DNA from: Chromera velia
Lineage: Eukaryota; Sar; Chromeraceae
Direction of reading: 5' to 3'
DNA: 34,745 nt
NCBI GenBank assembly: GCA_018398765.1
Contig: JAHBMJ010005405.1
Coordinates: forward strand, 18,566 to 53,310
Shown in pieces: positions 1 to 10,624 of the stretch (its first letter is position 1; the number at the start of each line of letters is the position of its first letter). The notes beneath the pieces were generated by a model that did no database searches, was not told the DNA's origin, and worked only from the letters and a program-made list of their open reading frames with translations. A program made the position numbers and the translations under genes.

Positions 1-78
1 GGGGGGGAGAAAAAAAGAGAAGAGAAACAAAGGGCAGAAAGAGACATAGAAACAGAGACCTTTTATTCTTTGATCCAC

Positions 79-1141
79 TCACTCAAGGATAGGATAGCGG
101 TTGCCGCGACCAGTATCTGCCCCCCTCTCCGCAAAATACCCGTCCTCGACCATTACGTCCATCAGTCTTTTGAGCGACTGCACACCATGCTTCCTGTTCT
201 GCCTCCAACAACGTCCTAGCACCCCATTGCTCGGAATGTTGGCTTCCTCAAGCAGCCTGCATAAACAAATTTTATATGAATTCACGAAGCAAACCAACAT
301 AGTTAGCACTGAAAAGATCTTTAAAGATCTACAAAAAGACGAATGTGCAATCAGAAAAAGGGAATCTATTCAACAATCTGGACAACAATAAAAAAAGTTT
401 AACAATGTTTAACAGAGACTCGCTTGACACACTAACTAATAATTAAGAACATATTCAAATGTATGAAAACAAATAAACAAACGACGGACTCTTTTCTTTT
501 TGAAGAAAGGGCCTTGCAGCAGCTTCCAATGCCCAATGCAAGGTACGCAACCATGTCCGTCGTCAAATCTCCTCGCACCTTGTAGACAAGGGAAAGATTG
601 TCGGCGTCTTCCCCGGTCTGTTTCACAAGATGCTTTTGATACTCGAAAAGGAGACGGCAGAGGGCTTTCACCTTCTCCATTTCTTCTTCAATGCGCAGAG
701 GAGGGGGAAATGGGGAGTACGAGGGACGTGCACACACGTCGCACGCAAAGCGGCAGACAAGAGGGGGAATCGGCGTCTCACCTTCAAAGTGAGCTCGAAT
801 AAGCCCCCACCAACAAGACTTTTCGTTATTCAAACAAAACCGATCCACTTCTCTCACCGCCTTCTGCTGTTCCCCCACCTCTATACTCTCCCTTGCCTGC
901 CGCCCCCCTCCTCTTATCTTCTTCGGGCCACAGGTAAGCTTCTTCGCCCTAAGCACATCATTCCCGGAATGCCACAAAACAGCACGAGATGGTTGACCTC
1001 CCCGGCCACAACGTCCAACCTCTTGGTACAGTCTGGCAAAGGCATACGCATAGACAAAACCGTGCACACAGAGAGATACATACGCACATACACATACACA
1101 TATACACACACGCACGCACGCATAGAGAAAGAAAGAAAGAC

Positions 1142-1172
<31 letters not shown>

Positions 1173-1217
1173 GAGCGAGCAAGAGCGAGGCTAGAGAGCG
1201 AGGAGACAGAGAAAGAC

Positions 1218-1258
<41 letters not shown>

Positions 1259-1394
1259 AAGAGAGAGAGAGAGAGGGGACTAGAGAGGGGAAAGAGAGAG
1301 AGACAGACAGAGACTAGAGAGGGGAAAGAGAGAGAGACAGACAGAGATAGAGACAGAGACAGAGGAAAGAGAGAGCCTAGGAGAGAGCAAGGAG

Positions 1395-1425
<31 letters not shown>

Positions 1426-2836
1426 AAGAGGAAGAAGAAGAGGAGAGAGAGAGGGATGCACACACACAGTAGCGAGAGTCAGCAATGAAAACAGAGAACT
1501 GACTTACCGGTCCAGAGTGGAGGGTAAGGCGTAGTGGAAGACAAATGAACATGCAGGGTTGTCGATGCCCAAACTGAAAGCCACTGTGGCAACTACTACC
1601 CGAATAGTATCCGACAGCCACTCCTCCTGAGCCTGCACAACAGAAAAGGCCCGAATAAGTCGTAATTATTGAGCTGCATGACCGCCATCTATGGGAGGAA
1701 TTCTAAAAAAAAAAATCAATTTCAATTTCAAACTATACGGACTTAAGCAGCATTGGCGCAGACGTCTGAGCCGGGAAACAGAAAAAAAAAAACTTATGGC
1801 GGTTAAGATCACCCAGAGAACTTGGCTTCTCAGACTTGGATTTATAGAAAAACGAGAAGAAACGTATGTCGTCGACCGACGATACTGACTGACCCTCTGA
1901 TGATCCACTTTTTTCATATCCCCATGATAAAATGCGGCTTTAACCCCCCGGCTGTTCATTTCCTTCGCGACTTCCTCACACTCCTTCCTCGTAAGACAGT
2001 AGACAATGCCTGGCTTGGACTCAAGAGTCCGACCGTTCATCAATCCCACTATCTCTTCTGCAAGCCGGGCTCTCTGCCCAGCGCCGGAGGGCTTCTGTCT
2101 CACTTCCAGGAAGATGTTGGGGCGAAAAGTTCCCATAGAGAAGTGGACAGGCTGATCCAGACAAAGGGTTTCGAGGATTTCTTTCTTGATCTGCAGACTG
2201 TAGGAGAGATCGCCAGAGCAACTTTTCGACAGGCACCTATGAGAAAAAGGACTCTCACGGTAGATAGAAAGGAAACAAAAGAAAAAAGAGCTCAGGGAAG
2301 AAAGACATGCAAAAACGGCTGCTTATCAGGGCACCGATACAGCACCAGACTTCCAAAAGCAGAGGTGATACAAAGTGGAACAGAGGATATGAAACCAGAA
2401 AACAACATGAGTGAAGAGTTGGCGAAAAATATGAAGGGATTCGAGAAAGAAAGGGCTTGGGGTCCCCGGATCTGATGCCAAGCAAACACCCATCAAACCC
2501 ACTCAACCCCCACCCCTAGCTCCCTCCCCCAAATTTACGTAAGACACAGTGAGTGATGAGAAGGCGTCTGCCAGGAAGCGAGAAAATTTAAAGTAGGAGA
2601 AAGACAAATTCAAATAAAAGAAAAGTCTCACCTCAGGTGTTGCAGACGCTGTCACAGCAGCCATAGGCACCCCTGGGTACCATTCCCTCAGCATTTTCAG
2701 CTCTGCAAAGCAGAATGAAGTTGCTTTGACACAGGAAGCAGCGAAAAGATGAAGAGAGGAGAAACAGCATACAAGACAGGCATATGCACACCGACACCCA
2801 GACCGATACCCCCCCCCCTTACATACATATACACAT

Positions 2837-2886
<50 letters not shown>

Positions 2887-4114
2887 CAGAGAAAAGCAAA
2901 GAAAACTTAGTAGAAACGTACATTGCTAAACAGACCTTTATAATCTGGCCGGAAATCGTTCCCCCAAATGAGAATCAAATGTGCTTCATCGAGCCCAATA
3001 ACGACCAACTTAGATCGGCAGAGGAGACTCTGCAATACCATCCGCAGTGCTGTATCACTGCCGCAGCGTTCTGGCGTGATGTAGAGAACCCGAGTAGCTG
3101 GAGAATCCAGCTTCAAGTCGTCCAAGAGCCTCTTCACCTACATGCATTGGAGAGGCATCACATGCATATTGCAGAGGAGTAATTTCCCGGGTAAAGAAAG
3201 TATGGGGGTGCAAGAAAGATGAATTTGTGAATGATTGTGAATGGATGAAGGTAGGAAGGAAGGAAGGAAGGAAGGAAGGAAAGAAGGAAGGAAGGAAGGA
3301 AGGAAGGAAGGAAGGTAGGTAGGAAGGAAGGAAGGAAGGAAGGAAGGAAGGGAGGGAGGGAGGAAAGAAGGAAGGAAGGAAGGAAGGAAGGAAGGAAGCA
3401 ATGAATGAATGAATGAATGAAGGAATGGATGCATGACTGACTGACTGACTGACTGGCTGGCTGGCTGGCTGGCTGAGTGAGTGACTGGCTGGCTGGCTGA
3501 CTGACTGACTGACTTGACTGACTTGACTGACAGACAGACAGACTGACTGCTGGAAAACTGACCTCTTCTTCATATGTGCTTCCCTCGAGAGTCATAGCTG
3601 GAATTCCTTTTGCAAGCAGTGCACGTTTCTGATCCTCCATGAGAGAGAGAAGAGGAGAGATCACAAGAGCGACGCCTTCTCTAAACACTGCAGGAAATTG
3701 GAAAATCAAAGACTTGCCGCCTCCTGTCAGAAAATTGGCGATCACATCCTTTCCAGACAACAAGGTATTGATGGGGCCCAGCTGGAGCCCTTTGAAGGAA
3801 TGGAAGCCAAAGCGCCCCTCCAGCGTCTCCTGAAGCTGTGGGCTCCAGGGGAAATCGCCAAACCACGGTCTCCCTTCTTCACCAAGATGAAAGGATGTCT
3901 GGTCCGGATACGTCCCCGTCTCCAACTTGTTTGCTAGCAGGTGAAAAGACTCTTCCATCGGGTCTGCTTCCGTCCGACCCATGGAAGGGAAAGCGCCGCT
4001 TGACCTTGATGCAAACTCCTCCATCTGATTGCCTTGGAAGAGTGAAGACAGAAAATCGAGATCAAGCAACGGTTTGAAGAAAAAGGGACGCCAACTGATT
4101 GTACTCGATGCACG
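79..4114 (-). CDS. RECQ: RecQ-family ATP-dependent DNA helicase, multi-exon
   Basis: A 3'-5' DNA-unwinding enzyme of recombination and repair, expected in the nucleus. Exons inferred from splice sites and phase, 5' to 3' on the minus strand: 4114-3563, 3137-2922, 2700-2632, 2190-1894, 1632-1508, 1032-about 579, and a last exon 256-79. Motifs in order: Q-motif region HSFKGLQLG; Walker A LTGGGKS; LYITPER; DEAH box followed by FRPDY; motif III TASATPE; motif IV region GIVYC; motif V VVVATVAFSLGID; motif VI QEVGRCGRGG. Cysteines FC, SC and VCRFACDVC then match the RecQ zinc-binding subdomain. The first five junctions join in phase and restore family order. The start is unresolved: a T-rich acceptor at about 4115 suggests an upstream exon, and the first in-frame ATG (MEEF) lies further in. 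The junction into the last exon is also unresolved; that exon looks like a small helical or winged-helix tail. Confidence is high for the family, lower for the ends. Confidence 0.9.
1129..1480. repeat. Purine-rich (GA)n/(GAAA)n microsatellite in a RecQ intron
   Basis: About 350 bases of AG, GAAA and GACA repeats on the plus strand, inside the intron between the motif V and motif VI exons of the minus-strand helicase. The pre-mRNA strand is therefore almost pure pyrimidine. Long open frames here on both strands are repeat artefacts. Confidence 0.9.
2822..2885. repeat. (CA)n then (GA)n microsatellite
   Basis: A short (AC)n run followed by about 17 GA units, in the RecQ intron between the DEAH-box exon and the motif III exon. 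Confidence 0.9.
3250..3540. repeat. (GGAA)n followed by (TGAC)/(GGCT) microsatellites
   Basis: Plus-strand GGAA tetranucleotides run from about 3250 to 3400, then AATG, then TGAC and GGCT units to 3540. On the minus (sense) strand the intron opens at 3562 with GTCAGT, and CAGT/CAGC tetranucleotide arrays start about 20 bases further in, so the donor and the array share the same sequence. Confidence 0.9.
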
Positions 4115-4266
4115 CTAAAAAAAAAAAAGAGTCACTGCAATTGGACGGCTGTGCGTTTCGCCATACAAGGGTATACTAGAGTGGGGCGCTCTGTGTCGAT
4201 CTGGTACGATTTATTTGTTTTCTATGCACGTGTGCTGCCAGAGGTGTGTTCGAGCATACTACTCAG

Positions 4267-4362
4267 CGTAGACGGTGCACGGATGCATCTGGGTGGCGCT
4301 TAAGAGCCACCTCCCGTAGACGGTGCACGGATGCATCTGGGTGGCGCTTAAGAGCCACCTCC
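4267..4362. repeat. Perfect 48-bp tandem duplication with internal inverted repeat
   Basis: Copies 4267-4314 and 4315-4362 are identical, and a partial third copy (TAAGAGCCACCT) follows at 4364. Each unit contains GGTGGC and GCCACC around an 8-base spacer with a CTTAAG palindrome, so it can form a short hairpin. Confidence 0.9.
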
Positions 4363-4472
4363 CTAAGAGCCACCTGGCGAAGCGCACCCCTATTTTTGTG
4401 TATCCAGGTGGCCCTTGCACGTTATCTCTCATAGCACAATTTACGGGTCAAAACTGTAGTAGCCCCATGCGA

Positions 4473-4520
4473 GCGGGGTCGCTCCGCGACCCCGCGGCGT
4501 TTGCCCACAAACGCCGCGGG
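4473..4520. repeat. Two overlapping perfect GC-rich palindromes
   Basis: Palindrome 1 has 10-bp arms at 4473-4482 and 4486-4495 with a 3-base loop. Palindrome 2 has 13-bp arms at 4491-4503 and 4508-4520 with a 4-base loop. They share 4491-4495, so on one strand only one hairpin can be complete at a time. Confidence 0.9.
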
Positions 4521-4958
4521 CTTTACAGGCATTGTTCGAGACTCGAGTCTGAGAGTCAGACTGAGACAGGACTCCATGCACGAAGAGCCAGAGTTCCATG
4601 AAGAGTTCAGCCCCTCATATATCGGAATCTTGTGCGCGCGTCAATTTTTGTGGTTGGCGCCGCCGCACTGTTGTCCTTGACACACAGTTCTTCATCAGTT
4701 CTTCAGACTGACCTTCATATCTGTGCAATCGTACATTGCCTTCTTTCTCATGCTCCCTGCAATAACAGTCCATAAAAGATCCCGTGGCCACCACCTGACG
4801 AGAATTGCCTGTGTACATTTACCGACTCTTGTGCTCGTCTTTCCCACCCATCGTATCCGGGCTTGGTTTGGGGAGACGCTTTGTGTAATCTGTTCAACAG
4901 GTTGACTTCTTTAAGAAACTCCTTAAGGTTTGTCCAACTGGAGAAAGAAACTGCAATC

Positions 4959-6128
4959 ATGTCTGCCATCAGAGGCATCGACGAGTTGATGACTCGGCTG
5001 GAGCGTGTGGAGATTGAAACGGGGGTGAAGCAGAAGGAGGGACAGCAGCCCGAGCAACCGCAGATCAAAGACGACTTCCTTCGTCTCCGTGCGATCATGT
5101 ACGACAATTTGGGTGAGACCCTCGAGGCCATCAAAGAGAGGCACAACATCCAGAAGCGCAAAGGCAATTGCGTGGAGGCTGTGCAGAAGGGAGCGTTTGT
5201 AAAGGAACAATTGAAGAAGCTTGACTTGGATTTCGTGAAACTGCACGACATTTATCGAAAGCAGTCCACGCAGAAGCGCAAATTTTCGGAGGAAGAAATG
5301 AAGAAACGATTTGAGGACATGCAAGATCTGAAGCGACGGATTGAGGAAGCGAAAATGACCTTTCGAAATGCTGGGGGGGTGAAGTCGCAGGATTTGAAAA
5401 CGATTACAGAGATGCGAAGGCAAATGAATCTTGAGGCCGGAAATACAGGAAAGGGGGCAGGGGCAGGAGTCCGAAGGGAGGCGGAAGAAGTGACAGAGGA
5501 AGACAAGAAAACCATGCAGAGATGGAAGGAGCGCGATGAAGATTTTGTGGGTTTGATCAGACATTCTCGCCTCTCTTTCTCCCTCTCTCTCGTTCTCTTT
5601 CTTTGCAGTGCCCCTCTCGCTCCCTGTTGGTGCATTTCTGCTTGCGGCGCTCTCTCTCAGCATCTCCTTCTCCTTTTGTGTCGGTCTGCCGGCCTGGGTA
5701 ACGGCCCTTCTGTTTCGGCCTCAGTTCGAATGTAGTGAGGAAGCGAGAGGATATCGGATTGACTCTATGAACATTCTCCAGGTTCCTGTGCCGTGCATGT
5801 GTGTGTCTGCATGCTTCTTTGAAGGAAGGAAGGAAGGAAGGAAGGAAGGAAGATCTTTTTGAGGGATTGAGTCCGACTGCCTTTGAATGGACGAGTGTTC
5901 TTTCTGTTCTCTAATCTTTCTTTGCAGGACCGCCAACTTGGGCTGATCGGAGAGGGAGCCGATCGCATCAAGGAAGTCGGGCAAAGGATCGGAGATGTGA
6001 GTCCTTTTAGCCCTCTTGCACACATGCAAGCGCGCGCACACGCACAGACAGACAGAGAGAGAGGGAGAGACCCACACGACCAACCCTCATCACATCTTTC
6101 TTTCTTTCTTTCTTTCTTTTCTTCATTT

Positions 6129-6164
<36 letters not shown>

Positions 6165-6223
6165 TCGTTCGTTCGTTCGTCCTTCCTTCCTTCCTTCCTT
6201 CCTTCCTTCCTTCCTTCTTTTTT

Positions 6224-6271
<48 letters not shown>

Positions 6272-6301
6272 TTTTTTTTTTGTTTTCTTTCGTTCGTTCG
6301 T

Positions 6302-6339
<38 letters not shown>

Positions 6340-6423
6340 TTTTTCTTTCTTTCTTTCTTTCTTTCTTTCTTTCGTTTTTTCGTTCTTTCGTTCTTTCGTT
6401 CTTTCGTTCTTTCGTTCTTTCGT

Positions 6424-6471
<48 letters not shown>

Positions 6472-7017
6472 TTCCCCCATCCACCCACCCATGCATTGAT
6501 GAATTCAATCCAAGCTTTCATTTCGTCCTTTCTTCCTCTCTTCCTTCCTTCCTTCCTTCCAGAAGGATGTGCTACATGGGGTTGGTAGTTGTGAGTGTCG
6601 GAACTTGCGGGGGCTCACCGGTGCATTCAGAGTCAATTGCATCAATCTGGCCCTAAGCTGACCACGCATGTGCTTGCATGTTCGGTCATGAAATTACACA
6701 CGTGTGATCCCTCTCTATGTCTATGTATGCATTTGTGTGCATGTATGTCTCTCTGTGTCTCACACCCCCAACCACCTCCACCCCTTATTCTAAGTGCGTT
6801 TGTATGTGTGCGTTTGTCATTCTCACTTATTGTTCTGTATTGCAGCTGGCAGACCAGCAAAATGCCGCCGTGACGGAACTTCACGGAGACGCCGACCAAG
6901 CTCAGGGTGAAATCAATGAATTGAACATCAAAATAAAGAAAGTCATGGTCAGTCAATCACGTACGCGGCGAGCAGCTCTCTCTCTCTCTCTCTGTTTGTT
7001 TGTTTATTGTGTGTGTA

Positions 7018-7058
<41 letters not shown>

Positions 7059-7445
7059 GTAAGTCTCTCTGTGAATGGGTAAGTGTATATCTCCGGCTTC
7101 TCTCCTGTATCGTTTGCGAGTAAGTGCGTCTGTCTTGGTGGGGAGTCCGACGGCATTCTTGACGGCTCTCCGAACTTCTGTCTTTCTGCGTCCTTCTATG
7201 AGCCAGTGTTAGATCAGATTGAATCTTTCAGTATTGAGCATTCTTTCCCCAGAGAACGGCTCGTTTCTTCGTCGATCTCTCTCCCACTCCATCTTTTCCA
7301 CTGTCATCAAAATTGAATTGGGTAATTCTGTCTGCAGGACAGTCAGAAGAACACGACGTTTTTCTGCAGAATCATCCTCATAGTCGTCTTGATTGCGCTT
7401 CTGGGATTTCTTTTCACACGTTTGAAGCCTTTTCTTGGAATCTAA
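4959..7445 (+). CDS. SYP7: Qc-SNARE, SYP7-like syntaxin, four exons, 288 residues
   Basis: A tail-anchored membrane-fusion protein giving one helix to a trans-SNARE bundle, probably on ER, Golgi or plasma membrane. Exons: 4959-5546, 5928-5996, 6846-6947, 7338-7445; all junctions are phase 0 with donors GTGGGT, GTGAGT and GTCAGT and CAG acceptors. Residues 1-190 are a helical, charged N-terminal region like that of plant SYP7 proteins. The SNARE motif covers about 191-253, with the zero-layer glutamine at about 224 in DQQN. A single membrane anchor lies at about 261-281 ([17 protein letters not shown]), followed by a short lumenal tail. I chose the ATG at 4959 because [17 protein letters not shown] aligns with SYP7 N-termini. 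The length is normal for the family. SYP7 is my best subgroup call; another Qc class is possible, but a SNARE is near certain. Confidence 0.93.
5820..5851. repeat. Short (GGAA)n microsatellite in SNARE intron 1
   Basis: Seven or eight GGAA units on the sense strand. This is the one clear sense-purine array among the introns of this window. Confidence 0.9.
6098..6475. repeat. Long (TTTC)n/(TTCG)n/(CCTT)n microsatellite in SNARE intron 2
   Basis: About 375 bases of almost uninterrupted pyrimidine tetranucleotides on the sense strand. Blocks of TTTC, CGTT, CCTT and a T11 run suggest several expansions of slightly different units. The long open frames on both strands here are artefacts. Confidence 0.95.
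7016..7055. repeat. (GT)n dinucleotide repeat in SNARE intron 3
   Basis: About 18 GT units on the plus strand, within the last intron and after a short (TC)n run. Confidence 0.9.
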
Positions 7446-7665
7446 ACTTTGCACGGTAGTTTGTACTGTTGGGACGAATAGAAAGCTAGAATAGAAAGAG
7501 TCTTCAAAACATTGAAAGCAGAAAAAAATGTACAGTACTCTATATATACAGTACTCAATATATAGATTCCAAGGTAAAATCCACTAAAATCCACCCAGTT
7601 CCACTAAAATCAAAAAGTAAATTCCACCGAATTCCCAGGGAATTTAACCACCTTGACATAATGGG
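7446..7665. other. SNARE 3' flank, AT-rich, no gene seen
   Basis: It holds two TACAGTACTC motifs separated by alternating TA, and three near-repeats of TCCACTAAAATCC. It probably includes the SNARE 3'UTR; I see no clear AATAAA signal. Confidence 0.6.
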
Positions 7666-7813
7666 ACACCTTGATACATAGTGGCGTTAGCCGTAACTAA
7701 TATAACTTAGTTACATATACATGGCCCAAAAGGCCATGTTACGTTTTATGTGGTGCGTAATACATGCAGAAATATAAATGTTACGGTTAAGGGCGTAATT
7801 TATGCAAAGTTAT

Positions 7814-8122
7814 CCTTACCCTGCAAAGACCTGGGAATTTAGAAAGGAATTTAAAGGAATTTAGAGCTCTAAATTCCTAAACTTTGGAGGTCAATTTCTC
7901 GTGAACTATGATAAGTTAGAACTTGATATTAACGGTGCTTATAGAACTATATTAGACCTATAAGCACCGTTAATATTAAGTTCTAATCTATCGTAGTTCA
8001 TAAGAAATTGACCTCCAAAATTTGCTAAACTTCTCTAGATTCCTGTCTTTAAATTCCTTTAGATACCTAGCAAAATTCCTATCTAAATTCCTGTCTAAAT
8101 TCCTAGGTCTTTGCAGGGTAGG
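7814..8122. mobile_element. Foldback/MITE-like element with near-complete self-complementarity
   Basis: The ends CCTTACCCTGCAAAGACCT (7814-7832) and AGGTCTTTGCAGGGTAGG (8105-8122) are inverse with one indel. The arms continue, with GGAATTTA/TAAATTCC repeats and then TGGAGGTCAATTTCT, to a nearly perfect 29-bp inner stem (7916-7944 with 7958-7986, one mismatch) and a 13-base loop. No coding frame. It lies inside the Mutator-like element. No clear target duplication. Confidence 0.8.
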
Positions 8123-8147
8123 TAGGTTGGAAAGCATCTGAACAACA

Positions 8148-8287
8148 AGCACTAACTATGAAGTTGCATCAACTGATTGTAAGTTGTAACTAGGATTATA
8201 AAATGATTCATAACTAATTTAGAAACACGCCGCGGATTTAATGCAGCAATCGTTCTTCCTATAATGTTTAAGTTTATAACAGAACCT
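8148..8287. repeat. Left copy of 140-bp direct repeat flanking the LINE
   Basis: Matches 12080-12219 with a constant offset of 3932 bases and two mismatches that I found (8151 and about 8229). It directly abuts the trinucleotide tail of the minus-strand LINE. Confidence 0.9.
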
Positions 8288-8590
8288 TATGATGATGATG
8301 ATGATGATTGAGGGTTAAATCCTAGATTTAGCGACGCCAAATCCTAAGCCACTAGCAAGGCTTTGAGGACAACCCAGAGCACACATTCATGGGGGGGGGG
8401 GATGAGGAAGCCTGCATGCCAATCGGATCGATTCACCTCAACTTGCCTTATTGACAGAATGGACCTTCTTGAGACAGTCGACTATAGCTTTGGAACCGCT
8501 TCTAGGCAGAATTGTAAACAACAGCAACACCATATCCTTCATTTTTTTCTCACTATCAGAAGTGCCCCTCCCGGTTGCACCTGCAACGCG

Positions 8591-9151
8591 TTATGCGATC
8601 TGTATTCTTATGTCAATGGGTGCTTTCTGCTTCGCAATTTCGTACAGTTCTTTCAGCCTGTTCCGTTCCCTTTCTGTGTCCTTACATTCCGTCAGAACAT
8701 GAACCTCATCTTTGATCATACAAGAGGGGGACAAACATTTATTGCACAGCCGTTTCGGTTGGGTTCTATCTATATCCCCCCCTGTGAGAGCCCTGAAAAG
8801 CGTACAGAAGCCTGCGGAGGACTGCAACAGACTCTTTGGCAGAGGTTCAACACTGCACTCTATCATTTCACTTCTCGGACGCCATTTTCTTTCACTCAGA
8901 AGGTGTATGGCCAAACGCTGTCTGGACGGATTCTCTGATTGGAAAGGGGAGAGATTCGCAAGGTGGGGAAAAATTCCGTCTCTGTCTCTAACGTTTCTAG
9001 TTTCTTCTTTCAACCAGTCGGACAGCCAGGCACCCTCTACGATCTTTTTTGCCGCCCTTTTCCTTCTACCCTTGCCCTTCCCTTTAAACTTGTCCCCCAC
9101 CATGCTTGGCAATGGAGGCCATAAAAAGGAGCAATCTAATGGAACGGCCAG
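8591..9151 (-). pseudogene. LINE 1 C-terminal region with zinc knuckle
   Basis: In the same frame as the reverse transcriptase after a single TAG at 9152-9154. A basic stretch (KFKGKGKGRRKRAAKK) is followed near the end by CNKC, then H and C in HVLTEC. This gives a CCHC-type pattern like the zinc-binding tail of many LINE ORF2 proteins, which helps nucleic-acid binding. Confidence 0.75.
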
Positions 9152-10624
9152 CTATTTTACTGTCTTAACGAAGGGTTCACATGAGCCAGCCAAGCATTCA
9201 TTCCACACTGCCCGGGGTAGAGCACGGTCGATCGATTTGATGCATTGGATAAAGCCCCCACTCAACTTGCCAAGTAGAGAACTGAATGGCTCAAGAAAGA
9301 GAGAGAGAAGGGAAGGCGAAACAAAGGAGTGATGGGAGAGACCAAAACAACATCGAACAAAACGTAACTGTAATGCATCGAGGCAGGCAACATCTGTCTT
9401 TCTCAGCGGGATTGTTTCCAGTCCATACAGCGCGACTGGCAGCCAGAGGGCCTTGAACAAAGTAATTTTAGAAAAGGGAGAAACAAAGCCTAGAGAAGAG
9501 AGAGTACCAAACACCGCCCCCAAAGCCTTCTCTGCCGCCTCAATGCGGGCTTCGACTGTCTTGCTAAGGTCTCCGCCCTCAAAAACCCAGTTGCCCAAAT
9601 ACTTATATTTACTCACCGCTTCCACTGGTCTGCCTTCATAAAGAAAAGGGGTCCGGGGCACTAGGTCGGGGTGGGGGGAGGAGAGACGCATAACTTTTGT
9701 CTTCTTTAAATTCACCTTCAGGCTGTGCTCCTTACAATAGTCCTCGAGGCGAGACAGGCATTTCTGCAAGTTAGAAGCACTGTGAGCAAACAGAACAAGG
9801 TCGTCAGCGTATCCAATGCTTTCGATTAAAACGTCAGACAGTCTGACAGGAGTCTCTCTATCAGTACCCCCAGCCGAGCTTTGATTCCTGTTTTCATTAT
9901 CAAAGCTGACAGACTTATGCAGATTGTTGATAAAAAGAAGAAAGAGGAGAGGAGAGAGAGGATCGCCTTGTTTTACTCTTCCGCCTTCTGGAAAGCATTC
10001 TGTTGCCCCATCCACCCAAGCCTTCACCTGACTATACATCGAATAAATCATCCAAACATCGGCTTGGCTTACTCCTTCCTCTCTAAGTCTCTCTAACATT
10101 TTGACCCGAGGAACTGTATTAAACGCCTTGCTGAAATTAACAAACGCGGCAATCAGAGGGCTCTTCTTCTTTTTGGAGCTGAGAATTAACAAAGACAGAG
10201 CAGCGAAGGCCTCCCTTGTCCCTACCCCCTGTCTGACGCCGAGCTGCCTTTCGTCAATTTTCACTTCTTTCCTGATCTTTGAGTCCATCAATAAAGCAAA
10301 AATCTTACCCAGAAGCCCCACAATGTGGATCGGGTGCCATTCGTTACAGTCGAGACTCGGCAGGCCCTTGGGGACGGGAGCAATGCGCAATACATTCTAG
10401 CGTTCAGGCCAAAAAGAAAAAAGGTGAAACAAATTGAAAAAGACAAAGAGCAGCAAGCGGGAGAGAGGAGAAAAACCAAAACATAACGAGAGGTGACAAG
10501 GGCCAACCCCATCTAAACCCAGCGCCTTCTTTGGGTTAATTCCTTTCAATGTTTCCTCAATCATGTGTATAGAGAAGGCGGGCTGAGAAGGAGGGGGGAA
10601 GGCCAGACCAACAGGTGCAGGCAA
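9152..10624 (-). pseudogene. LINE 1 reverse transcriptase, with Asp to Asn changes in motif A
   Basis: RNA-dependent DNA polymerase core. Visible blocks: NPKKALGLDGV before the core, VPKGLPSLDCNEWHPI, motif A FVNFSKAFNTVPR, motif B RVKQGDPLSPLLF, motif C IGYADDLVLF, motif D LKVNLKKTKVM, motif E YLGNWV. A TAG at 10397-10399 interrupts the N-terminal part. In active enzymes motif A reads F-x-D-x-x-K-A-F-D. Here both Asp are Asn (codons 10136-10138 and 10118-10120), and the first is a metal ligand. With the stop codons this marks a dead copy. Confidence 0.9.

Larger units (their letters stand above)
4115..4958. promoter_or_regulatory. Head-to-head intergenic/5'-leader region between RecQ and SNARE genes
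   Basis: The two genes diverge from this stretch, so it should hold both core promoters and any leader sequence. I see no convincing TATA box. It contains the 48-bp tandem repeat (4267-4362) and the overlapping GC palindromes (4473-4520). An in-frame extension of the SNARE reading frame runs upstream to 4863 but resembles no SNARE, so I treat it as leader. A further upstream RecQ exon may also lie here. Confidence 0.6.

Noticed and set aside
958-1534. Open frames rich in Arg/Glu or Leu/Ser on both strands
   Set aside because: Produced by (GA)n repeats within a RecQ intron; they lack any family motif.
3055-3573. Pro/Ser/Leu repeat protein read through from RecQ exon 1
   Set aside because: The frame runs past the GTCAGT donor at 3562 into GGAA and TGAC microsatellites. 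Splicing to 3137 restores the RecQ sequence.
5765-6656. Long open frames over the TTTC array (Lys/Glu/Arg-rich or Phe/Leu/Ser-rich proteins)
   Set aside because: Tetranucleotide repeats without stop codons give open frames on both strands. The region is an intron of the SNARE gene, whose flanking exons join in phase.
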